64,000 nucleotides of DNA from Nilaparvata lugens (Eukaryota > Arthropoda > Insecta > Hemiptera > Delphacidae). Below are positions 46,946 through 60,588 of the stretch, piece after piece. The stretch covers positions 18,767,999 to 18,831,998 of the forward strand of contig NC_052510.1 in the NCBI RefSeq assembly GCF_014356525.2. Reading direction: 5' to 3'. Every line of letters begins with the position of its first letter. Position 1 is the stretch's first letter. Under the pieces are notes generated by a model that did no database searches, was not told the origin of the DNA, and saw only the letters and a list, made by a program, of their open reading frames with translations. Position numbers and translations under genes: made by a program.

Positions 46946-48674
46946 TGAGATTATTTATCATCCATTGTAATTTTGCATCACTGATAGAATCATCCTTGCT
47001 GCAGTGGCCGGTAGGAGTGGGCCGTGGATGGAGGGTGTGCCATGCCATGGATTCCCGACACTTTCGCAACAGGTCACTCAGAAATTCCCGTCTTTTGTCT
47101 ATCGTGTGAAAACAGCTGTTTCAATCCATTGAGATCAAGGCGTTCATTCAGCAGCCCACGATTGTCAATGAATTCACAACATTATCGGGAAGTGCTAAAT
47201 CCAGTGTTTATTGTATTGGTGATGTACGGTTTGAATGATGTGGTATAATTTCGTGAGCCAGCGTGGGGAGATGGTAATGCATCGTCAAATATTCCTCATC
47301 ATTGTTTTCTGAATTCGCCCAGTTTGAATTCACACTGTTCTCACTGTCAATACTCAATAATAAGTTCGATTACTGCACTATTTGTCGGAAAATTGATGGG
47401 TGTGAGGTGTATTCACCTAATATTTAGATGGTTCATTGAAGATGGAAAATAATTGGGAAGCAACAGTGACAGGTTTTTATTGCAGAGGCGAAGATATAGA
47501 GTCCTGACACCGAAATCCAAACAGAAGGTGCGTGCTATTAATGTTGCACAAAATATTTATTCATCTAGCCTTATCCATTTTTTTATTCATAAAAGCAGAT
47601 CGAGCTTATGATGTAATAACGCGGAACTGCTCCCTTCAGCCTTCACACAGATGTCCAATCTTGTAGGGGGATTTTAAAAGGTTTGTAGGATTGTATGTTT
47701 TCTAATCTTGAAATAAATTATGTTTTTTTAAAAAATAAATTTTAATTTGAATCTATATTATTCTTAATGATTCATTCTTCCAAATTCCATTATTTTTTCT
47801 ATCAAATTAATTATTATCATCGACGTTAGCACCTGAAAGCAACCAACTAGAAAGCAAGTGAAAGCAGGACATTAAAGCAGATAAAAACCGCGGTGCAGAC
47901 ACAAGCAGTTCACACCACTACTTGTTACATGAAACAACATTATAAAATAATCTCGGTTCTATTCTTTAATCTCTTTCTTTTAACATGTAATGTTTTCAGA
48001 TAGCGCAGAGAAAAATGCTCGCTAGACGTTACAATGCGACGCTGGGAGAAACTATGCATTTAAATGGGGGACAAAAAAAGTTTAAGACACCAAACACAAA
48101 CGGCAAGCATTCTGGAATTCTCGGTGACATTCTCCACTGTTGCTTATTCCCACGTGAAGCTTAGCAACCGTTTTAGGATGGTATTAGCTCTTTGTCTGGT
48201 AATTCGAATGGACATAAAAACGCGTCAAAAATGTGTAAACCAAAATGTTACTCTGGAAAAATAACATTTTATTATTTTCGTTGTAGCATGAAGTATGCAG
48301 CTCCTACAGTGCTTACAACTGATACTACTAGATTGACTAGTACAATACTGAAATACTATGGGCTACTAGAGTCGTAGTAAGAAACGTCATACTAAACATC
48401 AATTGAGTTTAACCAAACTTCTGTCGTCTCTTATACCAGCAGAGCTACTTATTAACGCTATTACATACTACTATACTCAGGATAGGATACTCATAAGTCA
48501 AAGAACTATAATATTATGTTAGGGAGTTACGGCTGGCCTACTTAAAGTGTTGATAGATGATTAAATATAGTAAAATGGAAAGTGTTAAATAAGGTATGTG
48601 AGACACTAATACATGGGAAAAGTATGAAAAAGAATCCTTGTTATTATTATGGAGTTAAGGAAACTGCTGTTTGG
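46946..48674 (+). repeat. 1,729-bp tandem duplication, first copy
   Basis: Starts with tgagatta at 46946. The following 1,729 bases recur from 48675 with only about eight differences by eye. It contains two good 3' splice-site-like sequences: tttttattgcag ending at about 47486, and a pyrimidine-rich stretch then gttttcag ending at about 48000. The first is followed by a 40-codon open frame (RRYRVLTPKSKQKVRA...). Frames at 47024-47248 and 48064-48264 are unassigned. A host exon is possible but unproven. Confidence 0.9.
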
Positions 48675-50403
48675 TGAGATTATTTATCATCCATTGTAAT
48701 TTTGCATCACTGATAGAATCATCCTTGCTGCAGTGGCCGGTAGGAGTGGGCCGTGGATGGAGGGTGTGCCATGCCATGGATTCCCGACACTTTCGCAACA
48801 GGTCACTCAGAAATTCCCGTCTTTTGTCTATCGTGTGAAAACAGCTGTTTCAATCCATTGAGATCAAGGCGTTCATTCAGCAGCCCACGATTGTCAATGA
48901 ATTCACAACATTATCGGGAAGTGCTAAATCCAGTGTTTATTGTATTGGTGATGTACGGTTTGAATGATGTGGTATAATTTCGTGAGCCAGCGTGGGGAGA
49001 TGGTAATGCATCGTCAAATATTCCTCATCATTGTTTTCTGAATTCGCCCAGTTTGAATTCACACTGTTCTCACTGTCAATACACAATAATAAGTTCGATT
49101 ACTGCACTATTTGTCGGAAAATTGATGGGTGTGAGGTGTATTCACCTAATATTTAGATGGTTCATTGAAGATGGAAAATAATTGGGAAGCAACAGTGACA
49201 GGTTTTTATTGCAGAGGCGAAGATATAGAGTCCTGACACCGAAATCCAAACAGAAGGTGCGTGCTATTAATGTTGCACAAAATATTTATTCATCTAGCCT
49301 TATCCATTTTTTTTTTCATAAAAGCAGATCGAGCTTATGATGTAATAACGCGGAACTGCTCCCTTCAGCCTTCACACAGATGTCCAATCTTGTAGGGGGA
49401 TTTTAAAAGGTTTGTAGGATTGTATGTTTTCTAATCTTGAAATAAATTATGTTTTTTTAGAAAATAAATTTTAATTTGAATCTATATTATTCGTAATGAT
49501 TCATTCTTCCAAATTCCATTATTTTTTCTATCAAATTAATTATTATCATCGACGTTAGCACCTGAAAGCAACCAACTAGAAAGCAAGTGAAAGCAGGACA
49601 TTAAAGCAGATAAAAACCGCGGTGCAGACACAAGCAGTTCACACCACTACTTGTTACATGAAACAACATTATAAAATAATCTCGGTTCTATTCTTTAATC
49701 TCTTTCTTTTAACATGTAATGTTTTCAGATAGCGCAGAGAAAAATGCTCGCTAGACGTTACAATGCGACGCTGGGAGAAACTATGCATTTAAATGGGGGA
49801 CAAAAAAAGTTTAAGACACCAAACACAAACGGCAAGCATTCTGGAATTCTCGGTGACATTCTCCACTGTTGCTTATTCCCACGTGAAGCTTAGCAACCGT
49901 TTTAGGATGGTTTTAGCTCTTTGTCTGGTAATTCGAATGGACATAAAAACGCGTCAAAAATGTGTAAACCAAAATGTTACTCTGGAAAAATAACATTTTA
50001 TTATTTTCGTTGTAGCATGAAGTATGCAGCTCCTACAGTGCTTACAACTGATACTACTAGATTGACTAGTACAATACTGAAATACTATGGGCTACTAGAG
50101 TCGTAGTAAGAAACGTCATACTAAACATCAATTGAGTTTAACCAAACTTCTGTCGTCTCTTATACCAGCAGAGCTACTTATTAACGCTATTAAATACTAC
50201 TATACTCAGGATAGGATACTCAGAAGTCAAAGAACTATAATATTATGTTAGGGAGTTACGGCTGGCCTACTTAAAGTGTTGATAGATGATTAAATATAGT
50301 AAAATGGAAAGTGTTAAATAAGGTATGTGAGACACTAATACATGGGAAAAGTATGAAAAAGAATCCTTGTTATTATTATGGAGTTAAGGAAACTGCTGTT
50401 TGG
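48675..50403 (+). repeat. 1,729-bp tandem duplication, second copy
   Basis: Near-identical to 46946-48674. Differences seen include ctcaataa/cacaataa near 49080, ttattcat/ttttcat near 49313, tattagc/ttttagc near 49911 and catact/aatact near 50190. The copy ends at a third tgagatta (50404-50411). Confidence 0.95.
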
Positions 50404-50411
50404 TGAGATTA

Positions 50412-51584
50412 GGTGAAAATGGGGCAATCTCATTCTTCAGTACACTGAGCAAACTAAATTGGAAGTCGAGACTAGCTCATGAACTGGATTATTTACTGGG
50501 ATATGATTGTCAAGACATTTTATTTATTTGAGATATAATTCAATAAACGAGCTTCTCGTACTGAGAAGGTGGACTGATAGTATTGAATACTCGTAGGTTG
50601 CTAACCAAGAATTGTGATAAATATATCGAGTAGAAACTACTGTTACGGTCAAAACTCAACTGACCGAAATATAACGGATCTTCCACCAATTAATTTTCAC
50701 TTGTGGGTAGAAGAAAAATTTAAATCTTGGTCTAGATGAATTGATTGCAACTATATAAAACAGTTTCATTGACGTGTTATTGTCATGCAATCGGTGAACT
50801 CCATGATGGTAAAAAATTTATGAGAAATGAATTTTTGCAAAGTAATACTTCTTTTTCCCACGATAGTAAATACAAAATTGTAGGCAGCAGTATTACAATT
50901 ATTATCGAATGATCTTTAATAGCTGCCTATGAAACTGTAATCAAAATTGCAATCAAGTTTACAGAGAGATAAAAAAGACTGGGAAAATTCTAGTGATGAT
51001 AAATATGTGAATCACTTTATTTATCGTATTCATTAAAATTCTAGAAGAGTTGAAGAAGAAGAGCCATGGACAATAAAAACTTAGCCTGAACATAATTCGA
51101 ATCGTACGAGTAGATGAGTTGACTTATACTGTTCGTAGAGTTGTCCCATTTATCAAAGTTATATAATATCCAATGCATGAAAACTCATCACACATTATTC
51201 TATTCGAAATCAATTTGTTGAGAATGAATGTTTCAACAAAAGCCCCATTTAAACTTTCATCAAAAAAACAATACAAAAGGAAACCAATTAAACATAAATC
51301 AATCGCTTACTTCTATGTGCCATGAATTCTCAAGGAGTGCTGAATTGATTCAATATATTTTAGAACCTCTTCATGTTGAGGTGAATGAACAGAATAAATA
51401 TTGTCACATTTTTCACTTTAATTTTCATTTATTGAATCGAGTCCTTGAAACAAATAACGAGTTTGGGCTCTACTATTAACAGAAAATGTTTCCATGTGCG
51501 TCGAAACTTGAGAATCAGTTTTCAAAATAAAGAATAGAATTTTCAAAGTTCAACGATATTCAATTCATCAATTTATTTTTTTTT
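50412..51584. other. AT-rich intergenic DNA, nothing recognised
   Basis: The plus-strand frame 51228-51479 (Asn/Phe/His-rich) has no recognised features. No RNA gene was seen. Confidence 0.4.
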
Positions 51585-51587
51585 CTT

Positions 51588-51760
51588 TAGCACTACAGCC
51601 CAATATGAGCTTTGGCCGCCTCCACTACAGCTCTCCACTCTTATCGGTCCTCTGTTAATTGTCTCCATCCTCTATATCCCATTTTTTGGAGATCGTCTCT
51701 CACTTCATCTTCCCATCTTATTCTCGGCCTTCCTATCTTTCTTCTTGAATGTTATTTTAG
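51588..51760 (-). pseudogene. LINE protein C-terminal fragment of a second type
   Basis: The minus-strand translation reads KIGRPRIRWEDEVRDDLQKM, then GYRGWRQLTEDR, stop, EWRAVVEAAKAHIGL, stop. The pattern (GRP..RW.D.V..DL..MG...W...A.DR..WR..V..AK...GL) is the C-terminal tail of a widespread arthropod non-LTR retrotransposon protein, distinct from the fragments at 43760 and 52728. One internal stop is present. Only the tail remains; the reverse-transcriptase core is missing upstream. Confidence 0.75.
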
Positions 51761-51789
51761 GCATTCTGTTTTCGTTCATTCTACAGATC

Positions 51790-52720
51790 AATTTATTTAC
51801 CAGTATTTTATTTCGGAGATATTACTCTCAGTAGTCTAAAGACTAGAATGCAATTCATCTACAGAATAATCTTCAAAGTTTCATTTGAATACTATGGCAA
51901 ACAATTCAATCATTCATTTCCGAAGTTCAATTTGAATACAGCTTGTACAGTCTCTGAGCAATTCGGAATCAATATATTCGAAAAACAAGAATAAACTGCT
52001 ATTTGTAGATATGTGTCGATTCAGCTTGTAATTTGTTCCAAAAATAATCAACACAAAACAACAAGTTGAGCTTGTTTACCTTTCATCGAACATCATTGTT
52101 AACCAGTCAGCTGTACATTTTCTTGATGACACAAACAACATCAGCTGCAGGTGCCCAAACGTGTGTCCTGAATTAAATATTTAAAGTAATGTTATTTATA
52201 AGGTAATAGGTGGTATGGCGGGGGAAGTAGCACCTGGACTTTGGTACGGTCCACATAAGAAGCGACATGAGTTTTCATGAGAAGCAAACTAAACTCCTTG
52301 ATTGCATGTCGATTCTTACAGCGGCTGGAGCTTAGGAAGTGACTAGAGTCGTTAATAAGGAAGTGAGCGTGATACACCTGGATGCTTCTCGCTGTAGAAT
52401 ATGTCAATCCAAAATTATTGTTGTTGAAAATCAACTGAGGATCTTCGTTAGCATAGGACAATACAATATACATAAAAGAAATCAGTACACAAAAAAATTT
52501 TAAAAAAAATTTCTATTAAAATACAAAAACAGGTGTGCTGAAAAGAAAGAAAGGAGGAAAAATACCTAGCCAACTATGGTTTCCCATGTAATAGGCAGGT
52601 AGTCTTCAGATTTATTGGTTTGATATAATTAATTTAGCGATTATTCTCGTTTTCAAATTTCTTATATACGAATCCATAATCAACAGGAATATCCCTTATC
52701 TTCAGAAATAATCACCAGTC
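51790..52720. other. AT-rich intergenic DNA, nothing recognised
   Basis: The minus-strand frame 52192-52473 shows no family features. Confidence 0.4.
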
Positions 52721-52727
52721 TTCTTCT

Positions 52728-53167
52728 TTAGGTACCGTCTCCGTTTCGAAGGTTGGCAATCATGAAGGCGATTTTTACTTTTGAGACCGCAGATCGAAAT
52801 AGGTCATTATTGCTGCTCCAAACCAATCCCGAAGATTCTTCAGCCATGAGTTTCGTCTCCTTCCTACGGATCTCTTTCCTTGGACTTTCCCCTGCATAAT
52901 AACTTGAAGTAATCGATATTTTTCTCCTCTCATAACATGTCCCATGTATAGCAGTTTTCTTCTCTTAATTGTCATAATTACTTCTTTTTCCTTGCGTATG
53001 CGTCTCATCACTTCTACATTGGTCACTCTCTCCACCCATGAAATCTGTAGTACTCTTCGATACATCCATAGCTCAAATGCCTCCAATCTCCTCACATCAA
53101 TCTCCTTCAGCGTCCAGGCTTCCATGCCGTAGTACAAAACAGATAACACATCATAGCACCTCATCAT
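52728..53167 (-). pseudogene. LINE ORF2 C-terminal fragment
   Basis: The minus-strand frame from 53167 contains VLYYGMEAWTLKEIDVRRLE, then WMYRRVLQISW, then MRRIRKEKE, then KRRKLLYMGHVMRG and SVGRRRNSWLKNLRDWFG. This is the post-reverse-transcriptase region of an arthropod LINE protein (YG.E.WTL, E.F.MW.YRR.L.I.W, LG.HVMR, GRR..SWL.NLR). Near 52790 the phase changes. The native ending DLFRSAVSKVKIAFMIANLR...GT and a TAA at 52730-52728 are readable in the next frame. The 5' portion, with the catalytic YxDD and endonuclease, is absent. Confidence 0.8.
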
Positions 53168-56100
53168 TCAAATCAAGGTTTATCACCAGTAATACGGTAC
53201 TATACAATCAATTTTAAAAAATATGAACTGGAAAATTGTCGAACGATATGAGAATGGGATGTAATTTGACTATTATCGTGTAGGACGAATGAAAAATCCC
53301 TCTTATTTACTTTGGATCCTGAGTTGAGGTACAAATGGTTTTGAAACCATTTTGAATCGTAAGCCCAAATTATAGGAAATGTTATCTCCTATAGTCATTT
53401 TTCCCATCCCATACGTACAAGTACGTTGATGTACGCACACCCCAATGATGGTATATAGCCATCTATACACTATTCTTGCGCACACCCATTCTCCCAACCT
53501 ATAAGTAGGAAGATGAAAACAATGTTCATGAGGATGAAAAAGAACACTTGAAGAAAGAGGGAAAGTGTTCTTATATGCTCGTAAAAGATTTGTAATAATA
53601 TATAGATTGTAATGTATTTGTTGATCTTACTATAATTACAGAATAGCCATACGCCTTACTTTAGATTGGTTAATCTGTGCTACAATTAAACTATATTCTC
53701 AGTAATGAACATTTGGCTTACTACAAAATGACCAAAATATGCAAGCTTTCGGTATGCAATGCATAAATTTATAGCCATTACAAATAGCACATCAAATCCT
53801 CGGAGATACGTTGACTTTAATGATGGATGCTGTTTCAGTTCAAGGCAAATGTTTAGTACGAAAGTTTACGAGGGTTGCCTACAGATTGATTGAATTCCCA
53901 CCGTATTCAGTGATGACGGTTGAGATGTTTTAAGCGGAATAACTCTGGATTGATTCAGGGATTCAGCACAGAATTAATAAGCTTTGTCTTGATGCAGAGG
54001 ATAAAAGTCATTCATAGTTTATAACCTTTCCTATAGTTTTATTATGGCGACTTGATTCGAGGATCGATCGTAAAACTATTGATGGTTGAAGCCGTTTATA
54101 ATGATGTCAACATCGGAGTTTCCACATGAATGTTGTGGAATATTAATATTAGTATAGACTTATGGTGAATGGTTATCTCTACAATGTAGTCATAAAAGAT
54201 GAATGTACAAAAAACAGTATTATATTTCAATTCTCTATGACTTTTTATCCAGGATATCGAACACTTATATAGTACTCTTTTTCTCATACACTACTGTTGA
54301 TATCATGACATGTTGACATCAATTTTTATAGCAATGGAGTTATTAATAATGTGAATGGATGAAAGAAAGCAACGTCAATTGAGACTCACTCTGTGTATAG
54401 AAGTGAAGGTGATATTGCATGTGGCTTATTCACGTACGAGATTGGAAATTCACGAATCATCATCATGTCTGAACTACTGAATTGATTTACTTGAAATGTT
54501 TCATTTAGATTCTTAATTTACCGAGGATGGTTATAGCTTAGAGCAGCACCTGGAATGAATTCACATTTAATTCATTATATTTGATATGGGTTATTATAAT
54601 TAGTGTTTTTTTCAAATTAAATTCACAAAGGTTGTAACGCAGTTTCATATGTGATTGTTATTCTATCATGGAGTTGCACAATCTTTCTCAGAAGTCTATG
54701 AATGGATAATATATATGAAATCCTGAAACAGTAGACTGTGATCGTGAAAATTAGAATTGATTCTACCTACAACTTTCTCTGAGTATAATGATTGATCCAA
54801 TTGACCGATGATTACAGTTTGACTAGCCGAACGATTATTTTAAGGGTTGAAATAATATTCTTCTGAGTTTGTTTCACATCTATTTGGTTATACTTAAAGG
54901 GTTGAACCTTTTCTTAGTCTTCCGCTATCAATTAGAGTGATTCAATAATTTGAATGAGCGCAACAATCTTCAAAAAATAGGCTACATCAAAAATTGGAAA
55001 TTTTATAAAATGAAACAAAAGTCTCAAAACATCCGTCCCCTTTGAAAACACAATATCACTTGATAATAACGTGACGGTGCTCAGGTATAGGCGAAAAAGG
55101 GGAAGGTACCAATTTCAGTAATTACAAAGTGAACTTTATTGTATCGGCACTTCATTCAGTCCCTGGAAAAAAGATTCGGGATAACCATTATTGTTCAGAA
55201 ATTGGCTGTTATCCTCCCTCCGACCTACCACAAAAATATAGGGTTAACATTAAAGTATGGGGAGTTCGCATCAAGCTTGTATCAATTTTCCCATTCAGTA
55301 GATTGCTTCTATCCGTGAATGATACCGTAGTGAAGACCAATAGTAGTTTTTTGTTTAAATTTGATACCTAAACCACAGGTGAACTTGAATGACTTTGAGA
55401 TTCAATCGTTCCAACATTATAGAAGCTACTCAAGTTATTATATAGAATAGAAAAAATACTAAAAGGAGATCAAACAAAATGAAATTGGAAAATATTGATG
55501 AATCAATAAGCATGAATTCGACCATGAATTGGCCTATATTAAATTCATGGTTTTTTCTGTTGTAATGATTTGTGAATTTGAAACTAATTGGAAATAAAAG
55601 TGAGCGTGGCATTCACTTTTCAAGCAATATCAATAAATGAAGATTGAGAAAGACAATTTTTGGACGAAAAAAATTCAGCCTCATTATTACAGTCTCATAT
55701 TACTTGGAAATATCTCGGAGACTGCATTCTTCTTCAGTCCCAACCAGAGCGAATTTTACAGCTAGAAATACTGGTTGTTTCAATCAATTTTAAAGTATTT
55801 TGCATGAATATAATGAGAGTATATGATTCGAAAAATATATGAGGAATAGGATGTGGGAGAATACAAAAAATGATCAAGTTTTGGAAAAATTATTGTTTAC
55901 AAGAAATTTCCAGTCATGTCCAGACAGGCCATCCAGCAAGAAAAATACTGTCGTGCCGAAAGTTGGTTGAAGCGACACCGTTAGAACTCATCATGTCGAG
56001 CCGAAGTCAATAAAACAGTAAGCCAATAGGTTTGGTGGAACACATGAAGAGTGCTAATGGTAGGTTGAAGTCCCCGCTAATGTCACTAAGTACATGAACT

Positions 56101-56970
56101 TCGTGCTTCCAAGTCTCAGACGAAGCATGACTGCTTTCTTCCTTTATTTTTTGTATCTTCCTCTTCTCCTTCATGCACACTTCTTTCCTCACACATCGTT
56201 GCCTTCCTTCGCTGGCCTGTATCACTCACACACGTTACGGTAAAACTGTATGATAGTCTTTAATGGACTGTTTTTAAGAGACTTCCCGTGTCTTTATTAG
56301 ACGCTGATAAAAACGATCCGCAAAATCACAATGCGTCTCCCCACCTCTTAACCTAGTTTTTCGTTGCTACTCACCACTGATAAGAGATTCGTGATTTGAA
56401 CAAGCGTTCACTTCAATATGTGTGTGTGTGAGTGTGCTATCACTCAAACCGCTATGTCGCACTGTTTTAATATAACATGTTGTAGGCGATTCATGAATTG
56501 CGTGTCTGGGGAAGTTCTGCTATATCTTATAACTAACAAAAGACTGCTACTTTCATTTCGGATTGGCTGTTCTCTCCACTTGTAATACAAAATTGTAAAT
56601 GGAATTATTCGTTTCTCATGATGCTTCGAATTTCGTATTCACAAACTTCAATGTTGAGAATATTTAACTTAATTGTTAAAAACTATAAATTAAATTATAC
56701 ACTTCTCATGGTCTATTCACAAACTTTCTATTGAGAGAATGATAATAAATAATTGTTCTACTGCTTTAAATGCTAGATGTGAAATGCTAGACATGAACAC
56801 ATGGATTTCAACAATTCCTTTTAATTATAACTACAGGTTTTTTGGATAAGTAATGCTTGTAGTGTATGGAGAATGATGTTGTCATTTGTTTGGACCTTCA
56901 ATATTCAAGTGAGGTGTTTCCAATATTAAGCACGCTAATGATAGACTAGAGATTTCTTAGTTTTTAAGTC
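53168..56970. other. AT-rich intergenic DNA, nothing recognised
   Basis: Short frames on both strands (53303-53497, 54096-54287, 55129-55371, 55430-55612, 55660-55842, 56007-56225) show no domain, membrane or repeat features that support a gene. Confidence 0.4.
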
Positions 56971-56973
56971 AAC

Positions 56974-57285
56974 CAAAGGGAGTTGCAGAACGAAGAAACC
57001 CAACCAATCACGACCTAACCAATGAGAGAGGAGTGGTGAGGAGAGGAGTCATTAAATAAAAGTTTAGTGGATTGTATAAAACACAACCAAAACGATATAA
57101 TAAGCAGCAGAATGAATGAATGAATGAAGTACATTCTCAATAAGCTTAATACAAGAAAATGTAAAATACATGCATATCAAAAACAAAATAAACAAGTTTA
57201 TAATATACAGAACTTTTTTTGGTTTAGGCAACCAATGGGAGTTGAGAAACGAGGAATTCTACCAATCACAAGTCAGCTTATGAGG
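56974..57285 (+). repeat. Degenerate 60-bp direct repeat with CCAAT-type boxes
   Basis: caaccaaagggagttgcaga near 56974 and caaccaatgggagttgagaa near 57228 are followed by related aacgaag and accaatcac. ccaat occurs at about 57003, 57018 and 57230. The 136-residue frame at 57124-57534 spans the second unit but looks non-coding. Confidence 0.35.
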
Positions 57286-58440
57286 GAGTTTGGATTTTTG
57301 TACATTTTATTAGTGAGCAAATCGGAGTACAGGAACAGTGACAAACAATCGCAAGCTCTGGCTCCATTTCCCATTTTAACTACTTCAATTAATTTTCTTC
57401 TCCTCTGGGACCAGTTTCATGGAAATTTTAAAATCCTGCAATATAGCAGAAAGTTTTTAAATACACATAATGTATCTTGTATAGGCTACTATACTGTTAA
57501 TTTATCACAGAGTGATACATATTATCACTATTAATTTATTTAATATATTACTGGCCTTCCTGTTTTGCATGGGACTTTCAACACTTTCATGCAACAAGCC
57601 ATTGATGTTATTCCATTAACAGTAGATCTCATCGTCCATCTATCATACTTTATTTCATTGGCTGTAACCCACGAATGAGTATTAAGGATGATTTGCGAGC
57701 TGGATACTCTCAAGATTTTCAATTTTCCATTTATTTGATTGAGATTGAGGAATACTATTTATCATCATTGAGTAACTTACTAAATTATTTCGGTTATGCA
57801 ATTTCTTATATAGAAAGTTGGCTCTATCAGTTAGAAATATACGTGTTTCTATTCCGTCATGCACACATAGAGATGCTCTGTCATTTTGGGGGAAGTCCTA
57901 ATTACAGAGTAATTAGAGAGCACAACAGTTGGATAACCGTGAAGTGAAAGAATTACCACAACAAAGGTTACTTACCCATGCGCTGAAGCTGTAATCACTG
58001 TATTTACTATACGCCCTCTGATGCAAGCTAATTAGTAAATAATTGAATTATTTGGTGCAATGTTTCCAAATTATCTACTTTTTACATTTATTTACAACAG
58101 TTGATCCACTAAGAGAGAAATCTGAGTTCTACAAGACCATCTGGTGCCAACTGATACGTAGTTTTGTTTAAAATTATTTCCTTACCATTCTTCAGGTTTG
58201 TAAAATATTGGCGTTAATAAATAGGCTCATAAGCTCTTCAAATAGCTTCATTAGCTTTTTGTCTAATAGTAAGCTATAATTTATTCCATAGGCGGATAAA
58301 ATTTTTATTGGAATTTTCAATTGAATTACAGATTCCCAAAACATCAAAAATATATTTAATTTAATTTCAGAAATCAACGAGAAACCGATCTGTTGCAAGA
58401 GATTGTGAACTGAAAGAAAAGGCACGTAGAATTTAAGAGG
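57286..58440. other. AT-rich intergenic DNA, nothing recognised
   Basis: Overlapping frames on both strands at 57540-57947 and the minus-strand frame 58192-58443 are hydrophobic, AT-driven and unsupported. Confidence 0.4.
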
Positions 58441-60588
58441 CACGTTTTTCCAGAGAATTCAAAAATATATTCCCATTGACTTTTTATAGAATAAAATAGC
58501 TATACTATCACCTCTATTGTATTTTTCTGTACAAAATATAGAATTTCAATGCAAGTAGCATGCATTCCCATGGTTTCCAGTTTCAACTCAAAATAGGGAA
58601 ATGTACAAAAACCTCCACTGAACTTGATTGGACTATTGTTGGGTGGTCCATGGGTTTCTCATGTTTTCTAATTTTGAATGGTAGGGATCTGACTGATTCT
58701 CAACTTCTTTGTTGGGAATTTCTTAGCAGAGATCCATTACATAAGAATATTCTCACTCAGATTATACACATTATTGATTCCATGTTGTCAGTCACACTCT
58801 TTTTTACAAAAATACTGGTTCTCCTATCTGAATAATTCAACTTTACTGTTTTATATTGTTTTTGTTTGTTAATTTAAACAATTGGAATCAACGAATGTAT
58901 ATAACAATAATTCTAGATTCACTTGTATCATCAAGTTATGTATTGTTCAGCATTTTCTATCCACATCCTTTATCCTATTTTTGGATTTATACTGTATACG
59001 AGTTTTTCCACTTAAAATTCTAAAATGTATAAACTCCTATTTGTAGCAAGAAAATATTACACCTATTTCTAGAGTTGGTTTTTAAAATATTTTGGAATTT
59101 GGGAAGTAGGTAGCATTATAAATCTGTTGGAATGAAATTATGTTTGCCATAAGATACAATGCAAACAAGGAAACAAGTAATAATGAATTATTCAATAACG
59201 TTGTGTTTACATGAAAAATATGAAGGGGGTACTAGCAATAATAACTGGTAATTATTTGTTAAATTTTCAACAGATTATTTCGATTGTATATAAATAAATC
59301 ATATTTTTTATTGTTAGTTTACAATTCAAACATGTCAAGAGCCAACCAACCAACGAATATCAATTCATGAATAAATGCCAGTATAACAATGTATAAAGCT
59401 GCGTACAGACTTATACGCCGCGAGCACACGCCTAAGGCCCATCATCGACTGTTTATATCTGTATTTGTACAAATATAATAAGCACATTATGAACTGATGA
59501 AAAACGCGCGTTCGTGGCACACAAGTCTGTACGCTATAGTACAAGTTTGTATAGTATAAGTCTGAACAAGTCTATTATATTCGTTTGCCAAATAATAATC
59601 AACAGTTTCCACTGATAAATTCTTTGCTCATCAAAGAGCTCAACATCAATGATAATAGTATCGTTGTTTTAATAGTAACACATTGACTGTTTTGTCCAAA
59701 ATAGGATATTTGTATTGATAATCTGTTTTGATCAATTGCAATTAATTACAATATCAGTTAGCCTACATAATTGGGATATTTTTATCATTTTCCTCTGTTC
59801 TAATCTAAAAATCGACTGATAATTGACTAAAAATGAGGAAATCGAAGCCAATTTTCAATCAGTTGTGATGAAGCTGAATAAACCTTGACTCAACACTCGA
59901 TCATTCTTCTCAGGGAGACCATCATACCCTCATAACGTTCCCGCAGTAATAGCCAATAAATACAGCTTCGAACTCTGATGAACTGTCCTACAAAGGAGAA
60001 TAATAATTAACAACAAACAAGTTTCGTTGTAACTTATGTCTTGGAACATCTCAACTATTGAATATTCAACTTTATGCCCAATTATTATTTTATCTAGATT
60101 GCTTTTCGTGACCGGGACCAATACTGGTAGGAAGAGATACTGGTACAGACAGATAGATCTGCCTAAAAAAACGGAAAATTTTGAAATAAAGTATCAGCCC
60201 GCATTATTGTTGATTTGTATCTTATTGAATAGTCGTGTATTGGATGATAGATTTCTAATCTGAACGTATAATGCAAGGTCATCTACTTGGGCCTATAGCT
60301 GTGAACAGTTCACCTGCACGGAGCTTTACTGCAAAATGCAGTACTTTGTAGTAAGTTTATATATTGTTGTTGGGGGTAATCTCACCCAATTCCCTCCTAA
60401 TTCCTATGCCAATAATTAATTGATATATTTTGGCAAAAGTGGAGATTTCACACTCAACCAAAAAAAAAACTTTTTCAAATGAATTTTTTAACATTTATAA
60501 GCAGTAATTTTGTACTGAATAGTCATGCCTTCAAGACACTTTCCGAGATACATACGAAGAACAAAAAATGGTTCTTGAATGAAAAAGA
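58441..60588 (+). repeat. Second tandem duplication, first copy (2,148 bp)
   Basis: Starts cacgtttttccagagaattc at 58441 and recurs from 60589. The copies differ by scattered substitutions and small indels. The short frames at 58560-58835, 59930-60121 and 60036-60263 are conserved only because the whole unit is duplicated. Confidence 0.9.
59401..59533. mobile_element. MITE-like inverted repeat within the duplication (copy 1)
   Basis: gcgtacagacttatacgccg at the left is inverted, with mismatches, by cgtggcacacaagtctgtac...gc at the right. The unit is 133 bp. A counterpart lies at 61573-61705. Confidence 0.5.

Noticed and set aside
47024..47248. 74-residue frame identical at 48753-48977
   Set aside because: The identity reflects the near-perfect tandem duplication, not selection. 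No family recognised, so it is mentioned only within the duplication entry.
57124..57534. 136-residue plus-strand frame
   Set aside because: No recognisable features. It spans part of a degenerate direct repeat, and its composition follows the AT-rich DNA.
58560..58835. 91-residue frame conserved at 60708-60983
   Set aside because: The conservation is explained by the recent 2.15-kb tandem duplication. No protein features.
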